Assembly (NCBI GenBank): GCA_029582265.1 | Contig: CM055819.1 | Span: forward strand, 43,870,227 to 43,934,226 | From: Zoroaster sp. YZ-2022 | Taxonomy: Eukaryota; Echinodermata; Asteroidea; Forcipulatida; Zoroasteridae | Reading direction: 5' to 3' | DNA length: 64,000 bases | Shown: positions 35,601 to 50,800 of the stretch, in pieces | Position numbering within the stretch: position 1 is the first letter of the stretch | How the letters are laid out: each line of letters begins with the position of its first letter | Notes under the pieces: model-generated | Databases searched by the model: none | What the model saw: the letters and a program-made list of their open reading frames with translations, nothing else | What the model was told of the DNA's origin: nothing | Program-made: the position numbers and the translations under genes

Positions 35601-38600
35601 TCCTTTATTTTTAAAAATAAGACGTATAAGAGCTGTATTCATCGAATCAGGAAGTGCATCAGTATTTGTGCAGGTTTGAATTACCTCCATGAAATCATGT
35701 TTTATTAGAGGCCAAAAGGTTTGATAAAACTCTACTGTTAACCCATCTAATCCTGGAGATTTACCCTTATTCATTTGATTCAGTGCCTGAAAGGTTTCAA
35801 TTTCATCAAATTCTTTTTCTAGGGTCGAGGTGATATCATTATTGAAATTTACTTCATTTATAGCCTCTAGAGTAGTTTGCATTTGATCATTTCAATTGTT
35901 TCAGTTGAATACAGCTCCTTGTAAAAATAACTAACACACCTACACATAGAAATTGGTTCGTCGTGAAATTTACCATTATTGTCTTTTATACATTTTAAAA
36001 CATTCTCATTGACCCTTTGTTTCTCCGAGTTTAGGAAATATCTACTTGGTTTTCTCCATCTACTCGCTTGGTGATGTGTAATCTTATACGAGACTTTTCA
36101 AATTGTTTCATTTCATGTTTTTTTAATTGGTTCTAAATTTCATTGATCTCATCGGGGGTACAAAATGGCCTTGCCAATAAATTATTGAAAGTTTTTTGTA
36201 AGTGGTTGTGATAACGTTTTACTTTCTTATTTTTTTCAAAACCGTAATCCTTAATAATTTCTTTTAGTTTCGTTTTGCCCATGTCCCACTAATTTAAAAT
36301 ATTACCATAAGCATGTTTCTTTGTTTTCCAGTAGCCCCAAAATAATTCAATTCTGGTTTTGCACTGTTCATCATCTAGAAGGGAATTGTTACATACCCAC
36401 CTCCCGGGTCCACGGGTGGTATCTTGTTTTTTAAGGCGAAAGTTGACGTTTCTATGATCTGTGGTACCCATAGCAGTCAAATTAACATCTGTAACTAAAT
36501 GAAGAAGTTCGTTTGAAATAAAGAAATAATCAATTCTACTAGGTCTTTTCAAGACTTTGTGATAAAAGGTATGGCCATTATCATTGGGATATATAGTCCG
36601 CCAAACATCGTACATTTCATTCTCTTGGATAATGTTTTGTAAGTCAGCAACACTCCTATCATTTGTTTTTATTTCGTCAAGTTGACAGTTAAAGTCGCCT
36701 GCTACTATCCAATTTTCCCCTTCTTGTAAGCGCTTCATTAAATCTTGAAAAAAGTATTTTCTAGGGTACATTGAATTAGGAGCGTACACTGACATAATTG
36801 AGAGATTAATAGATTTCCATGTAATATCTGCTTTAACCCAACGACCTTCCGCATCTTGTTCTTGATTAGTTAGTTTAAGTCCACTTTTGTTTGACGTAAG
36901 TATAGCTACCCCCTTTGAATTTCTTTGACCATGGTTAAAGTAAATCTCTCCTCCCCATTGTTGACGCCATAAAGTTTCATCTTTTAAATTGCTATGAGTT
37001 TCTTGGAGACAAATTATATCATGTTTTTCTCGTAAAAGGTGTTCGAACAAAACTTCCCTCTTTAAATTGTCCCTCAGACCGTTCACATTGAGGGTAGATA
37101 TTCTAATCATTAAAAGTAACAGAAGTGCGACATAAACCATGAATCAGAAGAAAGATTTTGGGCTGACAACTCACTTAAAAGTCTCTTCTTCCCCTTCCTC
37201 TTCTGTTTGTGTAGGGCATGGATCTATTCGAGATAGCGATTGTCCCTGTACCTCTCCTCTTTCGGAAACGTTGAATTCCTTGTTTTACCCATGGCACTAA
37301 GTCTTCGTTCAGTGGATTGGCTTCGACTGGATTGTATGTCTCCATTGATTGCTCAGAATCGCTGCTTTGCAAATCGTCTTCGTAGTTAATAGGAGGTCGA
37401 GTTCTTTTCGGGTTTTTCCTTTTTCCAGTTTTGCCTTTGCCTTTAACAGCATCGGCCCAGTTCTTTGTCTCCGCGTTATTGATTTTGCTTTGTTCAGTTG
37501 TGTCGCTCGTTCGTTGTTTTTGAGGTGTAGGTCGAGTTGATGGTCCTGCCGTGTCTTCTGATGACCGATTCCGCTGAGAATCATGTCTTGGGTTGTTCAC
37601 GTTGTCCGCCTTATGTGTTGGTTTGTCGACTTTTGCGGGGTCCTTCTCTACCGGTTTCTTTGCAGTTGAAGGCGTCTTCTCCGTCTGTGTTGTCTCGTTC
37701 TCGTCCGTTGCTTGTGGTGTGTTGGTTCTGATTTCTGTATTCTCTTCTGGTTGTTCGTTAGCTTTTTCACTTTGTGTTTCCGCTTCTTGTGGGTCGTTTT
37801 CAATGTTCTTGTTCATTTCTTCCATCTTTCTTGCCTTTTGTGGAGGTTCTTCCTCATCTTCTGCGTCCTCGAAATTACTGACTTCTCCTCTATCTGTATC
37901 ATTCCCATCCGTGCTTGGGTCCTTGTCTGGTGGAGCTGTGGCGTCAATTTCGTCTGCCCCTTCTTCTTCATCTGTAGTATCCCAAAAGCCAGTTTTCTCT
38001 GTGTTTCTTTCTTGTCTCCTATGTTGTTCTGCTCTATGTCCTGGCTTACCACACACAAAACATTTTACTTGCATGTTGCAATCTCTTGCTATGTGTCCTG
38101 ACTGATGGCACAGTCGACAGGTTCTGATTTGGCCTCGATGTCTTATCGGCAACGTGAAGTTTCCAACTCGCAAGAAGCTGGGAATGGGTTTTTTAACGTT
38201 CTTTATAAGCATACTTCTCACACCTGTTTCAACTGTGTCGTCAAAGCTGTGGTACTGGCGTCGTATGTTGGCTACTGTACCGTATGGTGATAAGGCAGCA
38301 GCAACAGTTTGATCTGACTTCTCGTAGGGTGCTGTCACGTATGCCACCAACGAGTCCTGAATACCTGCTCTTTCGCACGGAATAAGCATCCCTTGAATTT
38401 TAATTCCACTGTGTGCGACTTGTTCACAATGCATTTCATTGGACACGTTGAACCATCCTGTTTTGAGTTCTGCTATGCATTTAATTGTTCCAGTAGAGTC
38501 TATTTCTTTGCCAGTTGCGTAATAGACTTCCTCGGGTGTTACGTGAAAGCCTCGAGGGTTGAATTGTATTGTGTTTGGTCTTTTCAAAGCGTCCCTGTAG

Positions 38601-38640
38601 AAAGTGTAGGTTAACATGATGGCTGATGGTAGAGGCAAGA
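35600..38640 (-). mobile_element. non-LTR retrotransposon C (L1/Tx1-like), 3' truncated
   Basis: Minus strand. ORF1 38638-37175 (487 aa; MPLPSAIM start) has two zinc knuckles: CRLCHQSGHIARDC (C174, C177, H182, C187) and CFVCGKPGHRAEQH (last ligand His), then a long acidic/basic low-complexity tail. ORF2 starts about 37110 with an APE endonuclease: STLNVNGLRDN, CLQETHSN, IVAGDFNCQLD, RIDYFF and TTDHRN. After 36289 the frame is interrupted by stops, and the RT is cut off after NKGKSPGLDGLTVEFYQ at ~35600. Family knowledge: ORF1 binds RNA, ORF2 nicks and reverse transcribes. Confidence 0.85.
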
Positions 38641-38859
38641 TGGCGTCGACGTACCTATACGCCTAGCCCTTTGCCTATTTCAAAAAATCTGCTTCAAACC
38701 TTGTTATTTGTAGGAATCTTTCCAGCTGTAGTCTTGTTTTTGTCTATGTTCTTAATGCAAAACGTACCTTTAGTTCAGAGATCGGAGAGGTCCACAAATT
38801 GAAGAAAAAAGGCGGTTTTTCGAGAGCAGGATGTGAAACACGACTTGCGCCTCGAACGC

Positions 38860-39868
<1,009 letters not shown>

Positions 39869-39870
39869 TA

Positions 39871-41572
39871 ATTACTGTGAATTAGAACTTTTATTCATCA
39901 TTAAAAATCATATCAATTTGAATCATTAATTAGAAAAAGTAGTACGCGATTTATAAAACACTGGGTTGACTCTACATATATAGGTTTAATCAGATCAGTA
40001 CCTTCAAGCACTCTATATATCCCAACAATTGGCAACACAATAGGTGATGCATCTTTAATAAAGCCCTAAAAATAATAATACAACAAAATTAAATAAACCT
40101 CCCTCTTCCGGAAGCTTAAAGGTAAAATTGACCTTAGATGAAACATTAATTCATTTAAAAATTGAATAACAAACTTCTATTGACTTGACAGATAATTTTT
40201 GTTAATTACTGTGAATTAGAACTTTTATTCATCATTAAAAATCATATCAGTTTGAATCCTTAATTAGAAAAAGTAGTAAATTGCAAAAACACGACTTATA
40301 AAACACTGGGTTGACTCCATGTGTAAAAGTCTAATCAGATCAGTACCTTCAAGCACTCTATATATCCCAACAATTGGCAACACAATAGGTGATGCATCTT
40401 TAATAAAGCCCTACAAGTAATAATAGAAAAAAAATTAATAAACCTCCCTCTTCCGGAAGCTTAAAGGTAAAATTGACCTTAGATGAAACATTAATTCATT
40501 AAAAAATTGAATAACAAACTTCTATTGACCTGACAGATAATTTTTGTTAATTACTGTGAATTAGAACTTTTATTCATCATTAAAAATCATATCAGTTTGA
40601 ATCCTTAATTAGAAAAAGTAGTAAATTGCAAAAACACGACTTATAAAACACTGGGTTGACTCCATGTGTAAAAGTCTAATCAGATCAGTACCTTCAAGCA
40701 CTCTATATATCCCAACAATTGGCAACACAATAGGTGATGCATCTTTAATAAAGCCCTACAAGTAATAATAGAAAAAAAATTAATAAACCTCCCTCTTCCG
40801 GAAGCTTAAAGGTAAAATTGACCTTAGATGAAACATTAATTCATTAAAAAATTGAATAACAAACTTCTATTGACCTGACAGATAATTTTTGTTAATTACT
40901 GTGAATTAGAACTTTTATTCATCATTAAAAATCATATCAGTTTGAATCCTTAATTAGAAAAAGTAGTAAATTGCAAAAACACGACTTATAAAACACTGGG
41001 TTGACTCCATGTGTAAAAGTCTAATCAGATCAGTACCTTCAAGCACTCTATATATCCCAACAATTGGCAACACAATAGGTGATGCATCTTTAATAAAGCC
41101 CTAAAAATAATAATACAACAAAATTAAATAAACCTCCCTCTTCCGGAAGCTTAAAGGTAAAATTGACCTTAGATGAAACATTAATTCATTTAAAAATTGA
41201 ATAACAAACTTCTATTGACTTGACAGATAATTTTTGTTAATTACTGTGAATTAGAACTTTTATTCATCATTAAAAATCATATCAGTTTGAATCCTTAATT
41301 AGAAAAAGTAGTAAATTGCAAAAACACGACTTATAAAACACTGGGTTGACTCCATGTGTAAAAGTCTAATCAGATCAGTACCTTCAAGCACTCTATATAT
41401 CCCAACAATTGGCAACACAATAGGTGATGCACCTTTAATAAAGCCCTACAAGTAATAATAGAAAAAAAATTAATAAACCTCCCTCTTCCGGAAGCTTAAA
41501 GGTAAAATTGACCTTAGATGAAACATTAATTCATTAAAAAATTGAATAACAAACTTCTATTGACTTGACTTA
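39871..41572. repeat. ~345 bp satellite, five tandem copies
   Basis: ATTACTGTGAATTAGAAC recurs at 39871, 40205, 40550, 40895 and 41240 (spacings 334, 345, 345, 345). Copies are almost identical. Two subtypes alternate: copies 1 and 4 share AAAAATAATAATACAAC, copies 2, 3 and 5 share CAAGTAATAATAGAAAA. Ends about 290 bp beyond the stop of the YR gene. Confidence 0.95.
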
Positions 41573-41860
41573 GTGGAAATGATCATTTTGATAATACAGA
41601 GAAACAGACAGTGATATATGTGATAAATTTTTCCATCAAGCTGCTTAATACTGTGCACAGCTGTAATTTGAAAAAGTATATTACAATAAAACTTATTAAC
41701 CATCCCATCTTTGGTGTAGATGATTTTGTCACAAGTATATGCAGAGTAAAAGCGAAAAACAACAGTGCCAAAGTCACTATGTATTATTTAGCCACTTGAT
41801 GATCTGTGCCTGTGCGTTAATTTGTACACTATTCTGTGTACACTGATATAGGTTTTCCCT

Positions 41861-44815
41861 TTAACTGCGTCCTTTGAATCTTCGCTCTGCCTCTTCTCGG
41901 CTGATGTTAAGGCAATTAGCCATAATGGCGATGAGGGATTCGGGCAAAAGTACCTTCAATATGTAATCCAGGCGCTGTAGATAAATGGGGAAAACATTTC
42001 TTAAAAACGACAGTTTAAAGAGAAAGGGTTAAGTAAGACTAATTGCGGTGACACCATGTGGAATCTCAATTGAGTAGTAATTAGTTCTGAAAAGAACTGG
42101 AGGTACAACTCGACGTTTCGATCAGTATGCTCTGATCGTCCTCAGTACATTTCGAACACAGGAGAAAGAGTGAGCTGTAAATACACACAGAGTGGTTTTT
42201 CTTAATTAAGAATTATTCCAAGTGGGGAAAGCCAAAATGATTTAATTGAGTCCTGTGGGATTTGAGGGTCAGGTGACACGTTCGAAGTGATGGTTTCTTT
42301 TTCCTGGGAAAGAGAATGTCCCATGCTAAAATTCATCCCATGCTGTATAAATATCAATAAGAACTAGTCCTAGATGTACATTTCGAACACATGGAGTAAA
42401 TGACCTCTCTGCTCATTTAATACAAAAGAAATTCAGCTTATTGATTCAATGCAATTTGACTCAATGACCTATTGAAAACGTCAATTGTTTTAAAATCTAT
42501 GTGAGATCATAAGCTTTGATATGATTGTTGTGTTTTGCTATGTGACAAGGCTAAGTATATGACATTATCACTCAAGTTTTAAATGTTACACCTACATGTA
42601 TGAGATATTATGGAGAAAAACCAGATAGAAATCACAAAAAAAACACAAAAGGATTTTAGGCCGAAACATCTTTACTTACTTCTGTTTCATTATTTGGGCA
42701 GAACATCTTTGTAAGTGTATCTGCAACCAACTCAATCTGTGCTTCTGTGAAGTCACCAGCAAAACAGTCATATTGGAGTTGTACTGTAGACAAAGATTTG
42801 TATATGAATACTATTGTAATTGAGTCAGCTGCATTTACTCAGTTTACTGGCCCTACAAAGTCACAACTAAATGATCAATGACTGAATGTTGCTAGTCTGT
42901 ATAATTCCATAACAACCATCACAACCAAAACAACCAAAACAACCAAACAATCACAAGTAGTTATTTGCTTATCTGCTTACCTCTGGAGTTGCTGCCCCTT
43001 TTGTACTGTGAATGTCGTTGACATGACGCATCCTGCAAATAATAGTTCCAATATCATGAGAAATAACTTTCTTGTCAAGTGATGTGTACCCAACAGATTG
43101 ATTCAATAAACCCCAGCCAATGTTGTATTGATCAATCACTATTGTGATTGCACAAAAAAACGTACTTGTGGCACGCACGTCTGGATCCTGCATTGAGCCA
43201 TTGGAGAGGTGCACATGGTTTTGCCCGGGTGCGCAGAGGGTGGGGCCTAATGGATTGGTATACTGTACAGCACTTTGATAGCAATTTGTGTTTTTATATT
43301 TAGAAAGAAAAAGAAATTACAGCTCACTGTAATAGGATGAGTAGTCAGGCATTGATCACTGGGGAAGATGAAAACATTGTTACCTCATAGTTGCTCAGAT
43401 GTAAGAATCAACACAAGAACAAACAAATTAGCACAAGTCCTACAGAATTTCAGACAGAACTAGTGGTTACGCACTTGTTAGGTTTGGCGACAATGTGATG
43501 TTATTAAATACTTTGAAAATCTGTAACTTCAACATTTCTTGAATTTGTCAACAAAAAATCATTCAAATTTAGAATTAAATGAGGGTCACATTAGGATAAT
43601 TTGTATGGGTTGTGATGACAATCACTCGGAAATACAAAATCTGCAAAACTTTTGAAAGGGGGCGCTGCCATTTTCTCCCTTGATCCAACAATGTTCAGAT
43701 TGAAACCAATATAAAATTGTTTTTAATCATTACCAAAGCAAATCATTCCTTTAACTCGGAAGGGGTAACTCACCTTGCCCTTGTATATATTAAGGAGATG
43801 GGTCTTCATTCCCAACACTTGTTTTTTGAGTCCATCCTCATCCAGGTCAATGCCACAGGTGCTGAAAAATTGGAGTTTACCATGTGTTTCCATAAGAAAT
43901 TACAAAAGATATAATAATCATAAACTTTCATGAAACTATTATTCTCACCCCTGGAACTTTCTGGTGTAGTGAACTTAGTAAGATTACTAGAAATAGGTGA
44001 CCATGTTTTTTTTCTCTTGTCTCTCTCTCTCTCTCTCTTTACAGAGGTAAAATATATTAATATTAACTTACCTTTTAACTGGACACACCATTTTCTCGGA
44101 TTCTAGGAAAAAGCATCAGATTATTTAGATTTAAAAACAAGACAACCAGTTTTCAAAAGACTTTGATACTTACAGCTCGAGAGTTAAAAAATAAGCTTAA
44201 AATCAACAGGTATATTCAATGTTTTATTTGTATAAAGAAGCATCAAACTATTTACACTACATTATCATTTTTACTATATTTGTTTTTTCGGTTTAATAAC
44301 AAAATATTTTATGTACCTTTCTTGGACAACAATTCCAACATACTCCTCAGCTTGTCAGCTACTTGTTTCCGTTTGAATCGTTGGGCCAATGTAGGGTCTT
44401 CTCTTATTACATCTGCCTGAAAATCAAAATAACTGAATGGTAAACTGGCCGATTTGAATATAATGACTACAAGATGACAGTCATGGGACAACCCAGGTCA
44501 CTTTATTCTAATTCACTCATCTACTAATGAACTGCATGTGATTTAAATTTTTAGGAATAAAACTTACCACTCGAGTCAATGCGGCTCCTGGTTCACATTG
44601 TTTCACTGCATAATACTTTTTTAGAAATATTTCCTTGTCTTTGTTCGAAAAGATGGACCCTGGGTGTTTTGACTTTCCATAGAATGTTAGTAACTGCAGA
44701 AAAATCAACACATTATTAATGACAAGATTACTTTTCATTTTCAATTCTGTGTTGACAGGTGTCTGCTTTTTCTTCTAGAGACCTAAAGCAAAAATGTAAC
44801 TGAAAATAAATGTAT

Positions 44816-44850
<35 letters not shown>

Positions 44851-47800
44851 TTACCATCGTTGAGTGATGTGCATATGAATAGCAGAGTAAATTTAACTTG
44901 TGTGCATGGGAAAAACATGCTGTATTCTTTTAACAAGTGCAATCTGATTCTGTTAAACTGAACTTACTGAATGTGCTGAAATTGCAGCTTGGGAATCCTT
45001 TTCCTGAAACAACATAAGGAATATTATTAGTAAATGAAGGTGGGTTTTAGAATTCAGGTTGGACTTGCATACAGTGTATAGTGAATGCCTTAGATGATTA
45101 ATTGGCCAAAACAATATTTTTACCTTGCTTGAAGAAGGTGGATTGGAAGGTGTTGCCTCCCGACTGGACAGTGTTGCCTCCCGACTGGACAGTGTTGCCT
45201 CCCGACTGGACAGTGTTGCCTCCTGACTGGACAGTGTTGCCTCCTGACTGGACAGTGTTGCCTCATCCTGAATTTTTTGTTTATTTAACAGTTAATATTA
45301 AATTAGTATATGCTGTGGTAAGTATGTGATTGTTTTTTGTTTTTTTTTCAAATGTCAGACTATTTATCAAATCTTTACTCTCCAAGTCAAAGGTTAATGA
45401 AAAATCAATGTTTCAGGAACTGATTGATATTTGGATGATGACAAAATTACAGAGAGAGACAATATGTTTTAGGTACAATACAACAATTCTTTTAACAAAG
45501 TACAAAAGGGCACATTATTTGGAGTTCTCATCAGCTCACCATGCTCAGGAGTGTGGACAGGCTGAGTAGATGGAAAGGGATACTGGGCAATTTATTGGGC
45601 AAAGTCAGACCAATTTGGTGGAACTTTACTCATTTGTTACAGCCTGCTCACATGAACACCATGTAAACATTGTGCAATACCCATGACCTTCTATGCACAT
45701 GCTGTGGGAAAAAGTTTGTTGACTTTGTGCAAAAAATGTTTTTAATTAAACACAATTTTTTAATTTTATCAAACCTTGCAGAGGACAGCTGAGAGCAGGG
45801 CATAGGCCCTAATCTTCTGCCTTGTGTCTTGCGCAGCGACATAGTATTCGTGTTGTGTGGCTGACTAGTGAGCCATAAGTTGGGCCACCTGGTCTGCCTC
45901 TTTTTGTTGAAGCTCCCCTACAACCTGAACAAAAATCCCATGGTGAATTAGGATCAACAAATTTTTATTGCAACAATTGAAATCAAACATGGTATGAACG
46001 TGCATGTACATAAATAACTGATAAAACAGAAATCGTTATTCACTGTTTTCTTGAAAACGTAAATACCGAAATTGCTGAAATGTTCACAAGTTAGTTTTAA
46101 GAAGTGTATTTTGAATAGAGGATCAGAATGAATCCATTCTTCCAAAAACCAATGATGTTTCATACCTTTAATTATACATTATTATTATAACATTTCTTTG
46201 AGACTTCTTATTTTCTGATGGATAGTATTTACAAAAATTGTTTAAACATTACAGTTAATGTACACCATCCACGGCCATAATACATTTTCTCTGTGTAATA
46301 AATGCAAAGATATTATAACCTCATTAAAGATGCGGCTGTGCATGAGTGGAAGGTTTGAATGTGGTGCATGTTATTACATACCTTGGTTGCTGCAGTCTTT
46401 CTAACTATGGTGGCACCACATCTGCCAGGCAATCCCATAGACTGCCAGGTGTCATTGACAAGTCTGGTCACCTTTGTTACCATCTTCCCCATTGTACCAA
46501 GAAACAAGGGTGATTCTCCTTTGTTGATTATACCCTCTGATGAATGTTAACAGATAAAAGTTAAGACATTTCTAAAATTTTAAAATAAGAACTAAATAAA
46601 GAGTTTTTTGTTAATCTCATGTACTTCATGGTTGCATAATGCCAGCAGATTTAAGAGGTAATTTTCCATTGTTCGTGTAATTCTGATCATATGCGCGTTA
46701 TGCTTGTATTTCAACAAATGGAAAAACCCGAGAGGTCTGCTGCCACCATGTGTCCTCAAAAGTTTCCCACTAGGTTCAACAAATTGATTTGTCAACACAT
46801 TGCAACATTCCTTTTCTAAAGACAATCATCTGTAAACCTTTGGTTTACTTAGGATTGTGCCTCCATCAACTGTAGTCTTTGACTTTTTTATATTTTCAGT
46901 ATGGAAATAAATGTATTTCAATTTGTGAGCTGAAAGTGACTGTTGAATGTGAAAATCTTGCAATGCAATTTCAACAGTCACTTTCAGCTCACAAATTGAA
47001 AGCATTTTTCATTAAATGAGTGATTAGAATAAAAATGGTTTGTCTTTTGTTTGAAAACTTGACAAGACCTCGGACTTGTGTTTCTTTTGCTGTCCTCGGA
47101 CTTGCGTTTCTTTTGCTGTTCAGTATATTTTGAATTGAATTTACTATTTGCTTGAACTGAACTGAATTTACTACACTGCAGAATGTACAATCCACTTCTA
47201 TTGATCCAAGAGAAATTTGATCAGAATGATATTGCCAACCTGGACACCTCAGGGATGCTGGACGGCCATATCGAACATAGAAGCTTAGCTGTCTCTCCAG
47301 ATTGTCTGTGAGGACGACTGTAGCTGGCCCAAGGCGCTCTGTCTTGTGCTTTGCAACCTGAAAAAGCATAGCATGCAATGTTTTCATCTTCATTTAAGGG
47401 AAAAATCTATATATTATGAAACAAGGCCAGCTACAATACTGGGTGCAATAATTATATTTATATAAAAGATTATGATTCAGATATCCTTTTCAATTGTTTT
47501 TCAGAATATAATTAATTTAATTTTCCTCTAACACTGATGTATATTAAGGACTGTATTCTCGGTACTTTCCGAGTGCTGCGGGGCAAAATCTACAGGCAAC
47601 TCGTGTGGGATTCGAACCTGAAATCCAATATGATAGCAGCAAGTTCCACTATTAGCATGCAATGATGTAATTCTGATGCAAGATGACATAATTTCAGAAT
47701 ATATAAATAGGCAATACCTGCACATTCCACTGTGACTTACTTTGAATGTGTAAACATCTTCAAATGTGTCAGGTGCGATTGAACGCTTTCTATCTTGGAA

Positions 47801-50800
47801 TTGTCCGAGAGTTGCATTTTGGATCACTCCAGCTCGGGGTGCCTGGCTGAGAACGATCTTCATGATTACTAAGTTTCTAAGTCTTTTAATCATAGACCAT
47901 GTCAACTGGTTAGCCTTTTCTTTATTGAAAGAAATAAATGAAAGGGATATGTTAAACACCTTTTATGTTTTTGTTTTGAACATTGTAGATTATATCCAGC
48001 CTGTAGGCCTACTATGACAATTAACACAAATCCATTGGCAGTTTGCTCAAAAATAAAACTGAGTGATTTATTATTGAAACAAATTAATTAGGTTGTAAAT
48101 GGTACTGGTCACGTACTGGTACCAATCATCCTAAGTTTTTGGGGCGGCACCATCTAACTTTTGGGCCGATTTTGATACAAAAGGTGGCAAAATGCTCAAG
48201 AGGTTATAAGCTGGGTAAAACTTGTAGCTTTGCATGGTGAGGATGATAAGTAAGACTAATTGCGGTGACACCATGTGGAATCTCAATTGAGTAGTAATTA
48301 TTTCTGAAAAGAACTGGTGGTACAACTCGATGTTTCGATCAGTATGCTCTGATCGTCCTCAGGAGATCGTCCTCAGGTTATAAGCTGGTCCCCTAATTAA
48401 GGAACTTGAAACATAACCTTTTTTTTAACCCTGTATAGCACAACACTATTGTTGAAGACACATCGATATAAAGCTGAAACAGGTCTGTTTTTATGTTTGA
48501 TGCATTTATGAGTTAACCAATGGTGAACCTCCCCAATTGTACATATCTGGACTTACCTGGCTGACACAACTCCTGCAGTTCAGATTCTGCTCTTTTAAGA
48601 AAATTTCTAATATCGTTTGGATCTAAGATTATATCTATAGTTAAAAGATATAAATTAATAACTTTTTAAGTGTGTACACATGGGTAAATGGGTCATTGGA
48701 ATTTTTTTGGTTCATCCGCCATCAACCTGAATCGGCATTATGAGGAACATTACAACAGTATTGTGCGGCTGTGGATGCCATCTGTATTTTGGAACTAAGT
48801 CATCAATCATGTTAGACTTATTCTATATGTTGTACACAAGTTCTGCACATATTATATTCTTAATCTATTTATTTAAACAAGTGACTTGTGCGTCCAACTC
48901 GGATTTTAACTCATGGTTCGGACTCAGACTTGACCAAAATGACTCGAGATTCTGACTTGGACTCAATCCAGGTGACACATTACTCCAACTCGGCCTCGAA
49001 CAAAGTGATTCACAACCATTGACATGTATACATTGACTAGAGCAAATGCAGTACTTGTGTACTGAAGCCGCCCCGGGGCGTACCCACATTTGCACACAAA
49101 CCTATGGATCAAAAGCTTGAAATTTGTGTATGCCTGTTTTATAGTACGGCTATTTGCATATGACTGCTTTATTCCTTTTCCTTGTGTTACAGCACACAAA
49201 TGTAACAATGTTTGAGGGTTGATAGATGATATTAGTTCCCCAAGGTATTGGAAGTAGTTTGTCAGCTAATATCGCTTATCAACCTGAAAAAATATGTTAT
49301 ATTTGTTTTAATATACCTCAAAATGATAATGTAGATTTTAAGAAGTGCCAAACTTAATGATCAATTCAGTTTGTCTTGAATGCTTTATTTATTTATTTTA
49401 ACTTTTTTTTTAAACTTGTTCAATTCACTCACTTAATACAGCTTCACATCCTTCACATCAAGATTTTTGGAAGAACAATAATACCAAAGTATTGCAAATG
49501 AATTATTTTTTTAGTTGATGCAGCATCTCTGTTGTTCAACAAATCATGTAAATCTGTTTCCGTTATTTCAGCAAACAGGATTTCTCGCGCGGCTAATTTA
49601 GAAAATGCTTGTCTGCAAGTGCACATGCGCATAAAGAGTATTGCACATCTAGTCTTTATGCATGTTATGACCAGAAATCACACAAATTCTTTCCATGTTA
49701 TTATCCCATGCTGGAAAAATAAAAAAATTATTCACACAAGCACCAATTGCAAAATCTGATAAAATGTACTCACCACCAATCTCTGACTTTAGCTGAGATT
49801 GCCGACTCACAATCGCCGGACGGGTACTTTTCATGAAGTCATCAGTTACTGTCTGGGTCTTCATAACCATTGTGCAGGAAACCTTGAGCACTCTGGCCAT
49901 GTCATCGAACACACTTAAGTAATGGCAGAACCTCTTTAATACAAAGAGGTAATTGTGTATTGTTTTTGCCTGCTTGCCATCCGCAGAAAGGGTTAGGACG
50001 ATTCTGTTTTCAAAGACATAAATAACTCAATGCACATAAATGCAATTTGGGTCCTGTTCATTCTTCTGGAATATGAAACAAATGTGCCACTGATGACAAT
50101 TTATCAGATATTTTTCAGTTTGACATTGTGTCATTTTTGAGAAAACATCAAAAAATAATTTGAAAAAGTCAAACAGGATGATGAAAGTTTATAATAAATA
50201 AAAATTGTTTTTAATTATTTCTTTCTCATTACCAATGCAACAAAATAAGTTCAACTTTAACAAGTTATAATTTCTATTTTTTGCATTCTGAACAATTGCA
50301 TGAATTTTACATGAATCCAAGAATCAGTTTTGATTTTTTTTAAAGTTGAATAAGTTTCTCACTTACTTCTGAGGCATTAATGGATTCAGTAGTGCAGACA
50401 GGGTGCATCCCATTGCTGCACACAAAAGGTGCAGTTTTCTAGTCATGTTTGTGTGCATATGGTTTGGCTTGTCTTGAGCAGGATTTTGTTGCAAGTACAT
50501 ATTCCCCAAAACCTTTCATTACATCTGCAGAAAGAAATGAACACAAGGGAATGAAGTACGTGTACATCAGGCCTAATTATAACATCAATACTGATTCCAA
50601 TTTCCTCTGTGTGTATTTTAATAAAATTGCACAATTGAGAACCTGTGTGTGAACTATGATAATGAAATGTTATGAGGGGCTTGTTATTCAATCTAGGCTA
50701 AATGACACACGAGCAAAGACAAACCATTGTATGAAAATGCAGCAGGGATAAGAGGGTAAGGACAAAAGGAAGAGTGTTTCATAAACGCAGGAGGCCTCCT

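Noticed and set aside
37349..38290. Plus-strand open frames across 37.3-38.3 kb
   Set aside because: Antisense of LINE C ORF1, which has start, zinc knuckles and expected position upstream of the endonuclease.
46592..46825. Extra YR gene exon between exons 9 and 10
   Set aside because: The frame is open but the phase does not fit, and exons 9 and 10 join directly in phase with the expected YR spacing.
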